A DNA stretch of 64,000 nucleotides from Siphonobacter curvatus (GTDB lineage: Bacteria; Bacteroidota; Bacteroidia; Cytophagales; Spirosomataceae), in the NCBI RefSeq assembly GCF_002943425.1, contig NZ_PTRA01000001.1:3224001-3288000 (forward strand). Reading direction: 5' to 3'. Under the pieces are notes generated by a model. The model searched no databases. It was not told where the DNA came from and saw only the letters and a program-made list of their open reading frames with translations. Below are positions 8,925 to 17,540 of this stretch, in pieces (the stretch's first letter is position 1; every line of letters starts with the position of its first letter). The translations under genes were made by a program, and so were the position numbers.

Positions 8925-10388
8925 ATGAAAGTCAACAAATATATCCTGAGAGCTGGCCTCTTTACGGGTCTTGCTTTGAGCGGAGTCGCCTGTAAGGATT
9001 ACCTGGATGTAGCTCCTCAGGGCGAGCTTACCCCGGATTATTTATCCAGCGATCCAAAATCGGCTGAAGGTATTGTTACGGCCATTTACAACAAAATGCT
9101 CGACTGGAATATTCACTCCTTTTCCTGGATCGGTATCACCAGTATTGCTTCCGATGACGCCGATAAAGGTAGTGATCCGGGGGACTCAGGTTCAGATAAA
9201 AATGAATTGGACGGCTTTACGTTCTCGGCAACTAGTGGTTCCTTTAATGACATCTGGCAAGGCAATTATCAGGGCATCGCACGGGCTAACCAAGCTCTGA
9301 CGTATTTGCCTACGCTGACGATTGACGAAGCCTCCAAAAATCGTCTGATTGGTGAAGCCACCTTCCTGCGGGCGTATTTTTACTTCAATCTGGTTCGTAC
9401 GTTCGGTGGTGTCCCGTTGATTACGACGGTTCCTAATCCAACGAACGAAGCCGATTTACAGGCGGGTCGTACGCGGACTACGGCGGAAGCCATTTACGCT
9501 CAAATCGAGGCTGACCTCAACACGGCAGTAACCAATCTGCCAGAAAAAGGTAGCATTGCTACGGGCCGGGCTACGAAAGGAGCAGCTCAGGCTCTGCTAG
9601 CGAAAGTTTCGATGTACCAGAAGAAATGGGACAAAGTACTGGAACTTACCAATGCGGTAATCACCGGTGGCAAATATTCCCTGGTAGACGATTACTCAAC
9701 GATCTGGCGGGAAGTTGGTGAAAACAACGCCGAATCCATTTTTGAAGTACAAGCTCAGGGTACTACGCCCAACAAAGGCATCAATAATTACTCGGCAACC
9801 CAAGGCGTACGCGGTCAGTGGGGCTGGGGCTTCAATACGCCTTCAGCGGATCTGGAAAAAGCGTACGAACCCGGTGACAAACGCAAAGCAGCGACCATCA
9901 TGTACCCTGGTGAAGTGCTTTGGGATGGTCAGCAGGTGTTAGCTACGGCTCCCAACCCCCGTTACAACAAGAAAGCGTACGTAAGCCGCGTAGCTGAAAC
10001 GTATAACGGTAACGATGAGCAAACGAACAAAAACATGCGGATTTTACGCTTCGCGGAAGTATTGCTGATGCACGCGGAAGCCTCTAACGAACTGGGTCAA
10101 TCGGGTAATGCTCTGATTTCTTTGAATAAAGTTCGGGTACGGGCCGGACTGCAAGCGGCACAAGCAGGCTCTCAAAGTGACTTACGCCTGAAAATCTGGA
10201 ATGAACGCCGCGTCGAACTAGCGATGGAGCACGACCGGATGTTCGACCTACGTCGGCAGGGACGGGCCGCAACAGTACTGCGGGCTCTGGGTCTGCCTTA
10301 CGTGAGTCCCAAACATGATTTATTCCCCATTCCGCAAACGCAAATCGACTTAAGCGGTGGCCAGCTGAAACAAAACCCTGGCTACTAA
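8925..10388 (+). CDS. SusD/RagB-family surface glycan-binding lipoprotein
   Basis: The 487-residue SusD homologue forms the lid of the SusC channel and binds glycan at the cell surface. The signal peptide ends in a lipobox (LSGVAC, Cys23) followed by KDYLDVAPQGEL, the standard SusD N-terminus. Other family stretches are ANQALTYLPTL, EATFLRAYFYFNLVRTFGGVPL, GAAQALLAKVSMYQ and, near the end, ERRVELAMEHDRMFDLRRQGRA with a terminal QNPGY. It is co-transcribed with susC. A perfect 14-bp hairpin follows its stop codon, which may lower expression of the enzymes downstream. Confidence 0.95.
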   Translation: MKVNKYILRAGLFTGLALSGVACKDYLDVAPQGELTPDYLSSDPKSAEGIVTAIYNKMLDWNIHSFSWIGITSIASDDADKGSDPGDSGSDKNELDGFTFSATSGSFNDIWQGNYQGIARANQALTYLPTLTIDEASKNRLIGEATFLRAYFYFNLVRTFGGVPLITTVPNPTNEADLQAGRTRTTAEAIYAQIEADLNTAVTNLPEKGSIATGRATKGAAQALLAKVSMYQKKWDKVLELTNAVITGGKYSLVDDYSTIWREVGENNAESIFEVQAQGTTPNKGINNYSATQGVRGQWGWGFNTPSADLEKAYEPGDKRKAATIMYPGEVLWDGQQVLATAPNPRYNKKAYVSRVAETYNGNDEQTNKNMRILRFAEVLLMHAEASNELGQSGNALISLNKVRVRAGLQAAQAGSQSDLRLKIWNERRVELAMEHDRMFDLRRQGRAATVLRALGLPYVSPKHDLFPIPQTQIDLSGGQLKQNPGY

Positions 10389-10397
10389 ATGAAGGCG

Positions 10398-10440
10398 AGA
10401 GGTAATCAGAAAGAATGGTTCTTCTGATTACCTCTTTCGC
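10398..10440 (+). terminator. Strong hairpin between susD and the GH144 gene
   Basis: AGAGGTAATCAGAA (10398-10411) pairs perfectly over 14 bp with 10422-10435, around a 10-nt loop. The tail TTTCGCTTC is only moderately T-rich, so it may be a partial terminator or an RNA stabiliser that separates abundant susCD mRNA from the enzyme genes. Confidence 0.65.
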
Positions 10441-10447
10441 TTCAAAG

Positions 10448-10455
10448 TATATTTG
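10448..10455 (+). promoter_or_regulatory. Possible internal promoter of the GH144 gene (-7 box)
   Basis: TATATTTG matches TAnnTTTG and lies just after the hairpin, 32 nt before the chosen ATG at 10487. No convincing -33 element is visible, so confidence is modest. Confidence 0.35.
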
Positions 10456-10486
10456 GTATTCTTTTCCGCCCTACTCTTTCTGCTTT

Positions 10487-12091
10487 ATGAGAATATACTC
10501 CACGCTTCTGACGGGCGTCATGGCTTGTACATTGACGTTTGTTTCGTGTACCAAGTCCGTCCCGACTACCCATTCTAAAACTACAGATACAGAAACGCTG
10601 CCTTCCGAGAAGAGCGAATACATGGACGTCGTACAAAAAGCTACGTTCCGTTACTTCTGGGATTTCGGGCATCCCATTTCGGGCATGGCTGCCGAACGTA
10701 CAGCCACGCCCAATATCGTCACGACGGGCGGTACGGGTTTTGGCTTGATGGGAATGGTCGTAGCCGCCGAGCGGCAGTGGATTACCCGCGAGGCCGCCGT
10801 AGCCCGCGTACAAAAAATTGCCGATTTTCTGGAAAAAGCCGACCGCTTTCACGGAGCCTGGTCGCACTGGATTGATGGCAACACGGGCCGGGTCGTTCCT
10901 TTTGGACAAAAAGATAACGGCGGTGATCTGGTAGAAACCGCTTTTCTAACCAACGGTCTACTTGTGGCCCGAGAATACTTCAACGGCAATACTGCCGCCG
11001 AAAAGAAACTTCGTAACCAGATTACCAAACTCTGGGAAGGCATCGAGTGGGACTGGTACGTGCACGATGGCAAACTTCGCTGGCACTGGTCGAAGCAATA
11101 CAACTGGGACATGAATATGCCGATCGAAGGCTATAATGAATGTCTGATTACGTATGTGCTGGCTCTGGGCTCACCCACGCACGCCATTACGCCGCAGGTC
11201 TACGAAAATACCTGGAAACAGTCGAATCACTTTACCAATGGAAATAAGTACATGGGTTATAAGCTCGACATTGGTTTCCCCTACGGCGGTCCACTCTTCT
11301 TCAGCCATTACTCGTATCTGAGTATGGACCCACGACGCATGCAGGATCAGCACACGAACTACTGGCAAATGAATCAGGCCCATACGTTGATTAACTGGGT
11401 GTACTGTGCCGAAAAAGCTCCTAAAGCATACGGGTATTCCGAAGAAAACTGGGGTCTAACCGCCAGCGACGATTACAATTTCTACGACGCTCACTCGCCC
11501 ACCAACGATAACGGTACGATTACGCCCACGGCGGCTTTGTCGGCTTTCCCGTATACGCCTTATGAATCCTGGCAGGCACTGCGGTATTTATATCTGAAAC
11601 ACGGCAATCGTCTGTTTAGTGAATATGGTTTTTATGATGCCTACAATGCGTCGAAAAACTGGTACTCCAATCAGTATCTGGCGATTGATCAGGGGCCGAT
11701 TGTCGTGATGATGGAAAACTACCGGACAGGCCTGATTTGGAAAGTGGGCGAACGCATTACTGAAATTCAAACGGGACTGAAGAAAATGGGTATTGAGAAC
11801 CCCTCCTACCCGACGGGCTTCTACGCCTACCAACCACACCCGACTACCGGCGAATGGAGTCTGATGCGACACAGCGACACGGGTAAATACCCGCTGGAAT
11901 TTGCCGTGGCCGGTACACAACCCGTTACCATTGAACTCACGGGTACTAGTGGTACAACCATTAAAGTGGTAGATAATAAAACGCTAACGCCCGGTACACA
12001 TACTCAATCCTTCGACGCTGCCGGAGGAAAATATATAGCAACGATTACGCAGGGTTCGGTGAAGAAGGTGATGAAGTTGGTATTGCGGTAA
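10487..12091 (+). CDS. GH144-type endo-beta-1,2-glucanase lipoprotein (glycoamylase family)
   Basis: I start this 534-residue protein at ATG 10487, which gives a lipoprotein signal (MRIYSTLLTGVMACTLTFVSC, lipobox Cys21). The frame upstream to 10415 begins inside the loop of the intergenic hairpin and is unlikely to be translated. The body has the glycoamylase-family (Pfam PF10091) signature: VVQKATFRYFWDF, GGTGFGLMGMVVAAERQW, AWSHWIDG, GGDLVETAFL, NWDMNMPIEGYNECLITYVLALGSPTH, GGPLFFSHYSY, and DQGPIVVMMENYRTGLIWK. This is the fold of GH144, whose founding member from Chitinophaga pinensis cuts beta-1,2-glucan. It probably sits on the cell surface or in the periplasm and feeds oligosaccharides to SusCD and the GH3 enzyme. 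Substrate is inferred from family and neighbours. Confidence 0.88.
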   Translation: MRIYSTLLTGVMACTLTFVSCTKSVPTTHSKTTDTETLPSEKSEYMDVVQKATFRYFWDFGHPISGMAAERTATPNIVTTGGTGFGLMGMVVAAERQWITREAAVARVQKIADFLEKADRFHGAWSHWIDGNTGRVVPFGQKDNGGDLVETAFLTNGLLVAREYFNGNTAAEKKLRNQITKLWEGIEWDWYVHDGKLRWHWSKQYNWDMNMPIEGYNECLITYVLALGSPTHAITPQVYENTWKQSNHFTNGNKYMGYKLDIGFPYGGPLFFSHYSYLSMDPRRMQDQHTNYWQMNQAHTLINWVYCAEKAPKAYGYSEENWGLTASDDYNFYDAHSPTNDNGTITPTAALSAFPYTPYESWQALRYLYLKHGNRLFSEYGFYDAYNASKNWYSNQYLAIDQGPIVVMMENYRTGLIWKVGERITEIQTGLKKMGIENPSYPTGFYAYQPHPTTGEWSLMRHSDTGKYPLEFAVAGTQPVTIELTGTSGTTIKVVDNKTLTPGTHTQSFDAAGGKYIATITQGSVKKVMKLVLR

Positions 12092-12120
12092 TTATTGGTT
12101 ATTGGTAGCATATCTGCAGT

Positions 12121-12531
12121 TTTCGTCCCATTGAGTTGGCTGCTCTTTTAGTCCATATCGCAAACTCCGCTTTTTTCACTCTGCTTTAGGCCACCACATT
12201 GCGGATGAAACCATTCCATGCCGGCCGGCATGGAATGCGATAGGACGGAGCCCGGGTTTATGCCGTCCATGTAGGCTTCAAGTTGTCTTTTAACAACTAG
12301 CAACTATTGACGAACAACTAAATGAAAGGCTGGGAGATGAAAACCTCTCCCGCCCGGAAGCAACAGAACGACCTACGATAGCCGCAATGCGGTGGGTTTG
12401 AGCGGGCTGTCGCCGCCATGGAATGGTCAGTCGTGGAGAGGTCCAGCCTGGAAGGCTTACGGGCTACCGAATAGCCGTGCTTAAGGGCCCAGACTCGGTC
12501 TAGGTGAATAACGAAGTTCTAAAAGAGCAAA
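12121..12531 (+). repeat. Dispersed intergenic element, copy A (about 411 bp)
   Basis: This non-coding block is homologous to copy B at 17126-17540. Three blocks align in the same order: the left end (12121-12158), a core (12366-12462) and the right end (12495-12531). Within the core, 33 consecutive bases (12430-12462) are identical to 17440-17472. The ends carry an 11-bp perfect inverted repeat, TGCTCTTTTAG (12141-12151) and CTAAAAGAGCA (12519-12529). The core can fold: ACGAC/GTCGT outside CGATAGCC/GGCTGTCG, with an inner CCGC/GCGG. It has no open reading frame of note. It could be a MITE-like element, or a structured RNA closed by the terminal helix. Confidence 0.7.
12212..12237. repeat. 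26-bp perfect palindrome inside copy A
   Basis: CATTCCATGCCGG (12212-12224) is followed directly by its reverse complement (12225-12237). Copy B has only degenerate versions of this motif (around 17164-17194). Related half-sites (CCATGGAATGG) occur at other places in both copies. Confidence 0.8.
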
Positions 12532-12618
12532 GCTTTCTCGCCATGGATTGGCCCCAAGCCATACTAACGTAACCTAACTCCGTTTGACTCTGCAAGAAAT
12601 CAATAAATGATTTATTCC

Positions 12619-14898
12619 ATGAAAAAGACTTCTCTTCTGCTTCTGGCGGGTCTGTTCCAACTTCAGGTACAGGCTCAGACGCCGGAGGCTAAAATGAATA
12701 CCTTCGTCACCAAGCTCATGGGGCAGATGACGATTGATGAAAAAATCGGTCAGCTCAATCTGGTAACGCCAGGCGGATTTACGGCGACGGGAGCTACGGT
12801 TTCCCAAAACGTAGAAGCCAACATTAAAGCGGGTAAAGTCGGCGGTTTATTCGGCATTTATGATCCGACGCTGGTACGCAAACCTCAGGAACTGGCCGTA
12901 AAAAATTCCCGGCTGCACATTCCTCTGCTGTTCGGACTCGACGTCATTCACGGACACAAAACCAGCTTTCCCATTCCCCTCGGCATTTCGTCTACCTGGG
13001 ATCTCGAACGCATTGAGAAAAGTGCCCGCATTGCTGCGACCGAAGCTACCGCGGATGGGCTGAACTGGGTGTTCTCACCCATGGTCGATATTGCCCGTGA
13101 TCCTCGCTGGGGCCGGATTTCCGAAAGTTCCGGGGAAGACCCCTACCTCGGTTCGCTCATTGCCAAAGCCATGATTCGCGGGTATCAGGGCACCAGCTTT
13201 AAGGAAACGAATACGGTTCTCGCCTGCGTCAAACACTTTGCTCTGTACGGAGCGGCTGAAGCGGGCCGTGATTACAATACGGTGGATATGAGCCGTATCA
13301 AAATGTTTGAATACTACTTGCCGCCGTACAAAGCCGCTATCGACGCGGGTGTAGGTAGTGTGATGACTTCCTTCAACGAAATCGACGCGGTACCAGCGAC
13401 GGCCAATAAATGGCTCGTAACCGATTTGTTACGCAAACAATGGGGCTTTAAAGGCTTGGTGGTAACCGACTACACCGCTATTAACGAAATGATTGCCCAC
13501 GGTCTGGGGGATTTGAAACAGGTTTCGGCTCTGGCTTTAAAAGCTGGTACCGACATGGATATGGTGGGCGAAGGCTTTTTAACAACGCTCAAACAATCGC
13601 TGAACGAAGGCAAGATCACCCAAAAAGAAATCGATCAGGCCTGCCGCCGGATTCTAGAAGCTAAGTACAAATTAGGCTTGTTTGACGATCCATACCGGTA
13701 CCTGGACGAGTCGCGTCCGGCTAAAGAAATTTTGACGCCCGAGAACCGGGCCTTTGCCCGCGACCTGGCTGCCCGTAGTCATGTCCTACTCAAGAATGCG
13801 AATCAGACGTTACCCCTGAAAAAAAGCGGCAGTATTGCTCTGATTGGCCCTCTGGCGGATGATCGCAAGAACATGCTGGGTACCTGGAATATTGCTGGAG
13901 ACTGGAAAAAAGCCGTGACCGTGGCGGAAGGCATTAAGAATGTAGCGGGTAATAGTGTAAAAATCAATTACGCCAAAGGAGCCAACTTCACCACGGATAC
14001 ACTGCTAATTCAGCGATTGAACGCTCAGAATGGACTCGTAGACGTAGACCCCCGTTCGCCCGAAGCGATGATCGAGGAAGCCGTAAAGGTGGCTCGGCAG
14101 TCGGACGTCATTATAGCCGTTGTAGGCGAAGCTCAGGAAATGTCGGGCGAAGCTTCGAGTCGGTCCGATATTGGCATTCCCGAAAATCAGAAAGACTTAC
14201 TGAAAGCACTGAAAAAAACGGGCAAACCGCTGGTACTCGTGCTGATGAGCGGTCGTCCGCTGACGCTTACCTGGGAAAACGACAACGCCGATGCCATGCT
14301 CGAAGCCTGGTTTGGCGGTAGTGAATCGGGCAATGCTATCGCAGACGTTTTGTTTGGCAACTATAATCCTGCCGGAAAACTAACGGCTACGTTCCCCCGC
14401 AACGTTGGTCAGATTCCCATTTATTACAACCACAAGAACACAGGTCGCCCGTACGAAGGAGTTTTGCTGGATAAATTCAAATCTCGTTACCTCGATGTAC
14501 CCAACGATCCGTTATTTCCCTTTGGGTACGGTTTAAGTTATACTACATTCAGTTACAGCGAAGTCAAACTCAGCCAGACCACCCTAAAGGGCAATCAGAC
14601 ATTACAGGCAAGTGTGACTGTAAAAAACACGGGCAAGTACACGGGTGAAGAAGTTGTTCAGCTCTACATCAGCGATCCGGTGGCGAGTGTAACGCGTTCG
14701 GTGAAAGACCTGAAAGGCTTTCAGAAGATCAGTCTGAAACCCGGCGAGAGTAAGGAAGTCACCTTCCGTATCACACCCGAACAGCTCAAATTCTATACTA
14801 CGGATTTGAAATACGACTGGGAAGGGGGCGAATTTGGTATTCAGATCGGTACCAATTCCAGCGAAGTAAAAACGGCGAACGTGCAGTGGACTAAATAA
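12619..14898 (+). CDS. bglX: Glycoside hydrolase family 3 beta-glucosidase (BglX type)
   Basis: A 759-residue secreted enzyme that removes terminal beta-linked glucose, probably from sophoro-oligosaccharides made by the upstream GH144. ATG 12619 gives a clean signal peptide (MKKTSLLLLAGLFQLQVQAQ); the in-frame ATG at 12607 adds only four residues. The GH3 N-terminal barrel has KIGQLNLV, GLDVIHGHKTSFPIPLG, PRWGRISESSGEDPYLG, KHFALYGAAEAGRDY and the nucleophile Asp284 in VVTDYTA. The second domain holds the likely acid/base Glu511 in SGEASSRSD. A fibronectin-III-like domain ends the protein (EVVQLYISD onward), as in E. coli BglX. A strong terminator (14914-14945) closes the locus. Confidence 0.95.
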   Translation: MKKTSLLLLAGLFQLQVQAQTPEAKMNTFVTKLMGQMTIDEKIGQLNLVTPGGFTATGATVSQNVEANIKAGKVGGLFGIYDPTLVRKPQELAVKNSRLHIPLLFGLDVIHGHKTSFPIPLGISSTWDLERIEKSARIAATEATADGLNWVFSPMVDIARDPRWGRISESSGEDPYLGSLIAKAMIRGYQGTSFKETNTVLACVKHFALYGAAEAGRDYNTVDMSRIKMFEYYLPPYKAAIDAGVGSVMTSFNEIDAVPATANKWLVTDLLRKQWGFKGLVVTDYTAINEMIAHGLGDLKQVSALALKAGTDMDMVGEGFLTTLKQSLNEGKITQKEIDQACRRILEAKYKLGLFDDPYRYLDESRPAKEILTPENRAFARDLAARSHVLLKNANQTLPLKKSGSIALIGPLADDRKNMLGTWNIAGDWKKAVTVAEGIKNVAGNSVKINYAKGANFTTDTLLIQRLNAQNGLVDVDPRSPEAMIEEAVKVARQSDVIIAVVGEAQEMSGEASSRSDIGIPENQKDLLKALKKTGKPLVLVLMSGRPLTLTWENDNADAMLEAWFGGSESGNAIADVLFGNYNPAGKLTATFPRNVGQIPIYYNHKNTGRPYEGVLLDKFKSRYLDVPNDPLFPFGYGLSYTTFSYSEVKLSQTTLKGNQTLQASVTVKNTGKYTGEEVVQLYISDPVASVTRSVKDLKGFQKISLKPGESKEVTFRITPEQLKFYTTDLKYDWEGGEFGIQIGTNSSEVKTANVQWTK

Positions 14899-14913
14899 AA
14901 CCTGCCGCCGTAT

Positions 14914-14945
14914 AAAAAAGGTCAGCTGAAATGCTGGCCTTTTTT
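14914..14945 (+). terminator. Terminator of the beta-glucan locus
   Basis: AAAAAAGG plus CAGC (14914-14926) pairs with GCTG plus CCTTTTTT (14933-14945), with a short TGAAAT loop and a T-run. Confidence 0.9.
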
Positions 14946-15299
14946 ATGCTACTATTCTTTCCTCTGCCTCCGCAATTGCCCTGCCCATTTCAGGCTAAAA
15001 AACTTTTGGGAAAAGCCTACAACTTTATCATTCGTTTTTCTGATCATTAAGTCAATTCCTACCCATTTGTGGGTATTGCTTGTTTCTCCATTTTCTTTGA
15101 CATTTGTCAATGTCGCAGCCTAGACAACTAGCAACTACTAGTTCGCCTTCAACCTATTATTTTTTAATCTCCTGAACGAGAACCTGTCCGCTTTCTCGAA
15201 ATTCCATTAAACTACAGGTTTTGCAGTTGACGTTTACTCCTTGTTCTAGCTCTTAGCCTTCTTTTATCATTTCCTAACTATCAATTATTTACAAAACAA

Positions 15300-15330
15300 A
15301 AGCCCTGTTTACCAGTGGTAAACAGGGCTT
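15300..15330 (-). terminator. Terminator of the M28 peptidase gene
   Basis: AAGCCCTGTTTACC (15300-15313) pairs perfectly with 15317-15330 around a 3-nt loop. On the minus strand the stem is followed by T-rich sequence (TTTGTTTTGTAAAT). Confidence 0.85.
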
Positions 15331-15348
15331 CTTGGTGCTTCTAAAATC

Positions 15349-16842
15349 TTAAGGTTTATTGGAATCAACGACAATACGCTTGTCCCGATTCACCAATTCC
15401 CAGGCGGTATAGAAGACCAGACGGGCCGTTTTCTCAGCCTTGTCGAATTGGATTTTTTCCACGTCATCCGTTGGGCGGTGGTAATCATCGTGCACACCGT
15501 TGAAGTAGAAAATGATGGGGATTTTCTTAGCCGCAAAGTTGTAGTGGTCCGAGCGGTAATAGAAACGGTTTACATCGTTAGGGTCGTTGAACGTATAGTC
15601 CAGATCCATCTTGATGTACTTTTTGTTCGCTTCTTCATTGATCGCGTGCAGTTCCGAAGAAAGTTTATCCGAGCCAATCACGTAGATGTAATCCGGTTTC
15701 CCTTCGTGGGCTTTGTCCACCCGGCCAATCATGTCAATGTTCAAATCGGCAATGGTGTTTTCCAGCGGAATTAGTGGGTGGTTTACGTAGTATTCCGAAC
15801 CTAGCAGCCCTTTTTCTTCACCCGTTACGGTCATGAACAAGATGCTGCGACGCGGACGATTACCAGCTTTGGCCGCTTTGGAGAAAGCCTCCGCCAATTC
15901 CATCACGCCAACCGTACCCGAACCGTCGTCATTGGCTCCGTTGTTGATCTGTCCATCGGGCGAGATACCGATGTGATCGTAGTGAGCCGTTACCACCAGT
16001 ACTTCGTTTTTCTTATCCGTACCTTCCAGGAAACCAACGACGTTTGACGTTTCGATAGGCGTCTGTTTCTCTTCAGCTTTCAGCGTCAGGGTTTTCTTGA
16101 GATCAGTAGGTTTCGTCTTCCCCGCCATCAGATCCGCCAGTTGCGTATCATCAAGACCCAGCATTTCCTTTGCCAATCCCTGTTTTATCTGCACGGATAA
16201 CAAGGTAGATTCTGGACGTTTTTCATCCTTGAACGTCAGGCGATTCATCCGGGGTGAGTATGCCCGCATCCGACCGTAAAGTTTATCGGTTTGTTCATCG
16301 GCTCCCGGAGCAATGGTCAGCACACAACGCACTCCTTTTTCCTTCAACACGGCCATTTTCTTGCGGGTGGCTTCGGCGTTACGGGGTTCGGCGGCAAGTA
16401 ACAACGCAGCTTTCCCATCCAGGTTTAGCCCGTTCAGATCTTCATCCGTTCCGTAACCGACCAGTACGATATCCAGGGTCTCTTCTTTGGAGAAATTTCC
16501 CGACCCCGTTACGTAGAAATCTTTCAGTAATTCTTTCGTACCGCTGGGGGTCTTCAGGTACACATCGCCCCAACCCAGCTCAACCAGCTCAACGGGTTGC
16601 AGGTAGCTCCCACCGGGACCAATGCCCTTTAAACCCAGACTTTTGAAATGGTTGGCAATGTATTCAGCCGCTTTGTGCTGGCCGGGCGTTCCGGTACCGC
16701 GACCTTCCAGTGCATCGGAAGCCAGGTACGAGAGGTGTTTTTTAAGATCTTCCGCCTTGATGGTCTCGGCGAATTTCGTTGGATTCTGAGCCTGAGCGAA
16801 AGCCAGCGGACTCAAAGCCAACAACGTAAGCAGTTTTTTCAT
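15349..16842 (-). CDS. Secreted M28-family zinc metallopeptidase
   Basis: A 497-residue exported aminopeptidase-like enzyme. The signal peptide is MKKLLTLLALSPLAFAQAQ. A PA-type insert (about 120-270) lies between the N-terminal part and the catalytic domain. The co-catalytic zinc ligands of family M28 are visible: His287 (TAHYDHIG), Asp305 (NGANDDGSG), Glu342 and Glu343 (TGEEKGLLGSE), Asp370 (NIDMIGR) and His433 (RSDHYNF). It is probably a periplasmic or outer-membrane-associated peptidase that trims peptides for uptake. It is transcribed alone; the upstream region carries GCGATA and GCGATC motifs also found before the M19 dipeptidase gene. Confidence 0.94.
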   Translation of the reverse strand: MKKLLTLLALSPLAFAQAQNPTKFAETIKAEDLKKHLSYLASDALEGRGTGTPGQHKAAEYIANHFKSLGLKGIGPGGSYLQPVELVELGWGDVYLKTPSGTKELLKDFYVTGSGNFSKEETLDIVLVGYGTDEDLNGLNLDGKAALLLAAEPRNAEATRKKMAVLKEKGVRCVLTIAPGADEQTDKLYGRMRAYSPRMNRLTFKDEKRPESTLLSVQIKQGLAKEMLGLDDTQLADLMAGKTKPTDLKKTLTLKAEEKQTPIETSNVVGFLEGTDKKNEVLVVTAHYDHIGISPDGQINNGANDDGSGTVGVMELAEAFSKAAKAGNRPRRSILFMTVTGEEKGLLGSEYYVNHPLIPLENTIADLNIDMIGRVDKAHEGKPDYIYVIGSDKLSSELHAINEEANKKYIKMDLDYTFNDPNDVNRFYYRSDHYNFAAKKIPIIFYFNGVHDDYHRPTDDVEKIQFDKAEKTARLVFYTAWELVNRDKRIVVDSNKP

Positions 16843-17125
16843 GAAGTGAATAGAATGGAAATCAAACCCTTAAAGTAAGCGATAAAACATAGGTTTTTAT
16901 TGCAAAAAGCGATCAAAGGTTAAAATGAAGTGCTGGCAAGGCACTTATGATTTGTTTTACCTGATTTTGCTGTGATTGAAAAGACTATTTTTCGAAAAAA
17001 GCCCGAAAACTTCTGAATGGCAGAGTTTTTTAATCTGTATGAATAGGGATTTGAATAAAGTATTGATTTAATAAGAAGAGCCTTTTCGTTTTGTGATTGG
17101 AAGTATTGCATTAAATGAAGACCTG
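16843..17125. other. Upstream region of the M28 gene
   Basis: No gene is visible. The part next to the M28 start codon carries a putative minus-strand promoter (16884-16917); the rest is AT-rich with no feature I recognise, up to the left end of element copy B. Confidence 0.5.
16884..16917 (-). promoter_or_regulatory. Putative promoter of the M28 gene
   Basis: On the minus strand TTTG (16917-16914), 22 nt and TATGTTTT (16891-16884) resemble the Bacteroidota promoter, with the last base of the -7 box off consensus. GCGATC (16909-16914) and GCGATA (16879-16884) overlap the -33 and -7 elements. Confidence 0.4.
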
Positions 17126-17540
17126 TTTCGTCCCGCTGAGAAGGCTGGTCATTTAGTCCGTATGCATTCCATGCCGGGCATCGCATGCCGGCACGCCCAC
17201 CGCTGACTTCATCCTGCTCAGGGCCACCATGAAATGGTATGCGGCTTTTCGTGATAAGATGGGGTTCGGTTTTATGCCCTCCATGCAGGTATTTAACTGT
17301 CTTCTAACAACCACCAACAACTATTGATAAAAGCTAAAAATCCCTCCCCCCGTAAGCCATTCTATGGGGGCCACCATGGAATGGCAACGGAACGACCTAC
17401 GACAGCAGCCATGCGGTGGCTCAGAGCAAGCTGTCGTTAGTCGTGGAGAGGTCCAGCCTGGAAGGCTTACGGCCTACTAGCCAGTCAGTATAGAGAACCG
17501 AATTCGGTCTAGGTGGCTAACGAAGCTTTAAAAGAGCAAA
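17126..17540 (+). repeat. Dispersed intergenic element, copy B (about 415 bp)
   Basis: Homologous to copy A at 12121-12531 and in the same orientation relative to the downstream gene. The left block (17126-17163) matches at about 31 of 38 positions. The core (17390-17476) folds as ACGAC/GTCGT outside CGACAGC/GCTGTCG, with AGCC/GGCT inside. Copy A has CGATAGC in the same arm, so that pair becomes G-U and the stem is kept. The right block (17504-17540) ends in TTAAAAGAGCA. The terminal inverted repeat is imperfect here (TGGTCATTTAG at 17146-17156). A CCATGGAATGG module sits before the core (17375-17385) but lies inside the core in copy A. Confidence 0.7.

Larger units (their letters stand above)
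12092..12618. other. Non-coding gap before the GH3 gene, mostly a dispersed element
   Basis: No gene is visible. Most of the gap (12121-12531) is copy A of the intergenic repeat described separately; the remainder is the short leader of the GH3 gene. Confidence 0.6.
14899..15348. other. Non-coding gap between convergent genes
   Basis: No gene is visible. The gap has a terminator at each end (14914-14945 and 15300-15330). A short piece at 15124-15138 (CAACTAGCAACTACT) resembles part of the dispersed element (copy A around 12294-12307), so it may be a relic. Confidence 0.5.

Noticed and set aside
12121-17540. The two dispersed elements as known structured RNAs (group II intron, RNase P, tmRNA, 6S).
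   Set aside because: None of the hallmark conserved motifs of those RNAs was found by eye, and no reverse transcriptase gene is linked.
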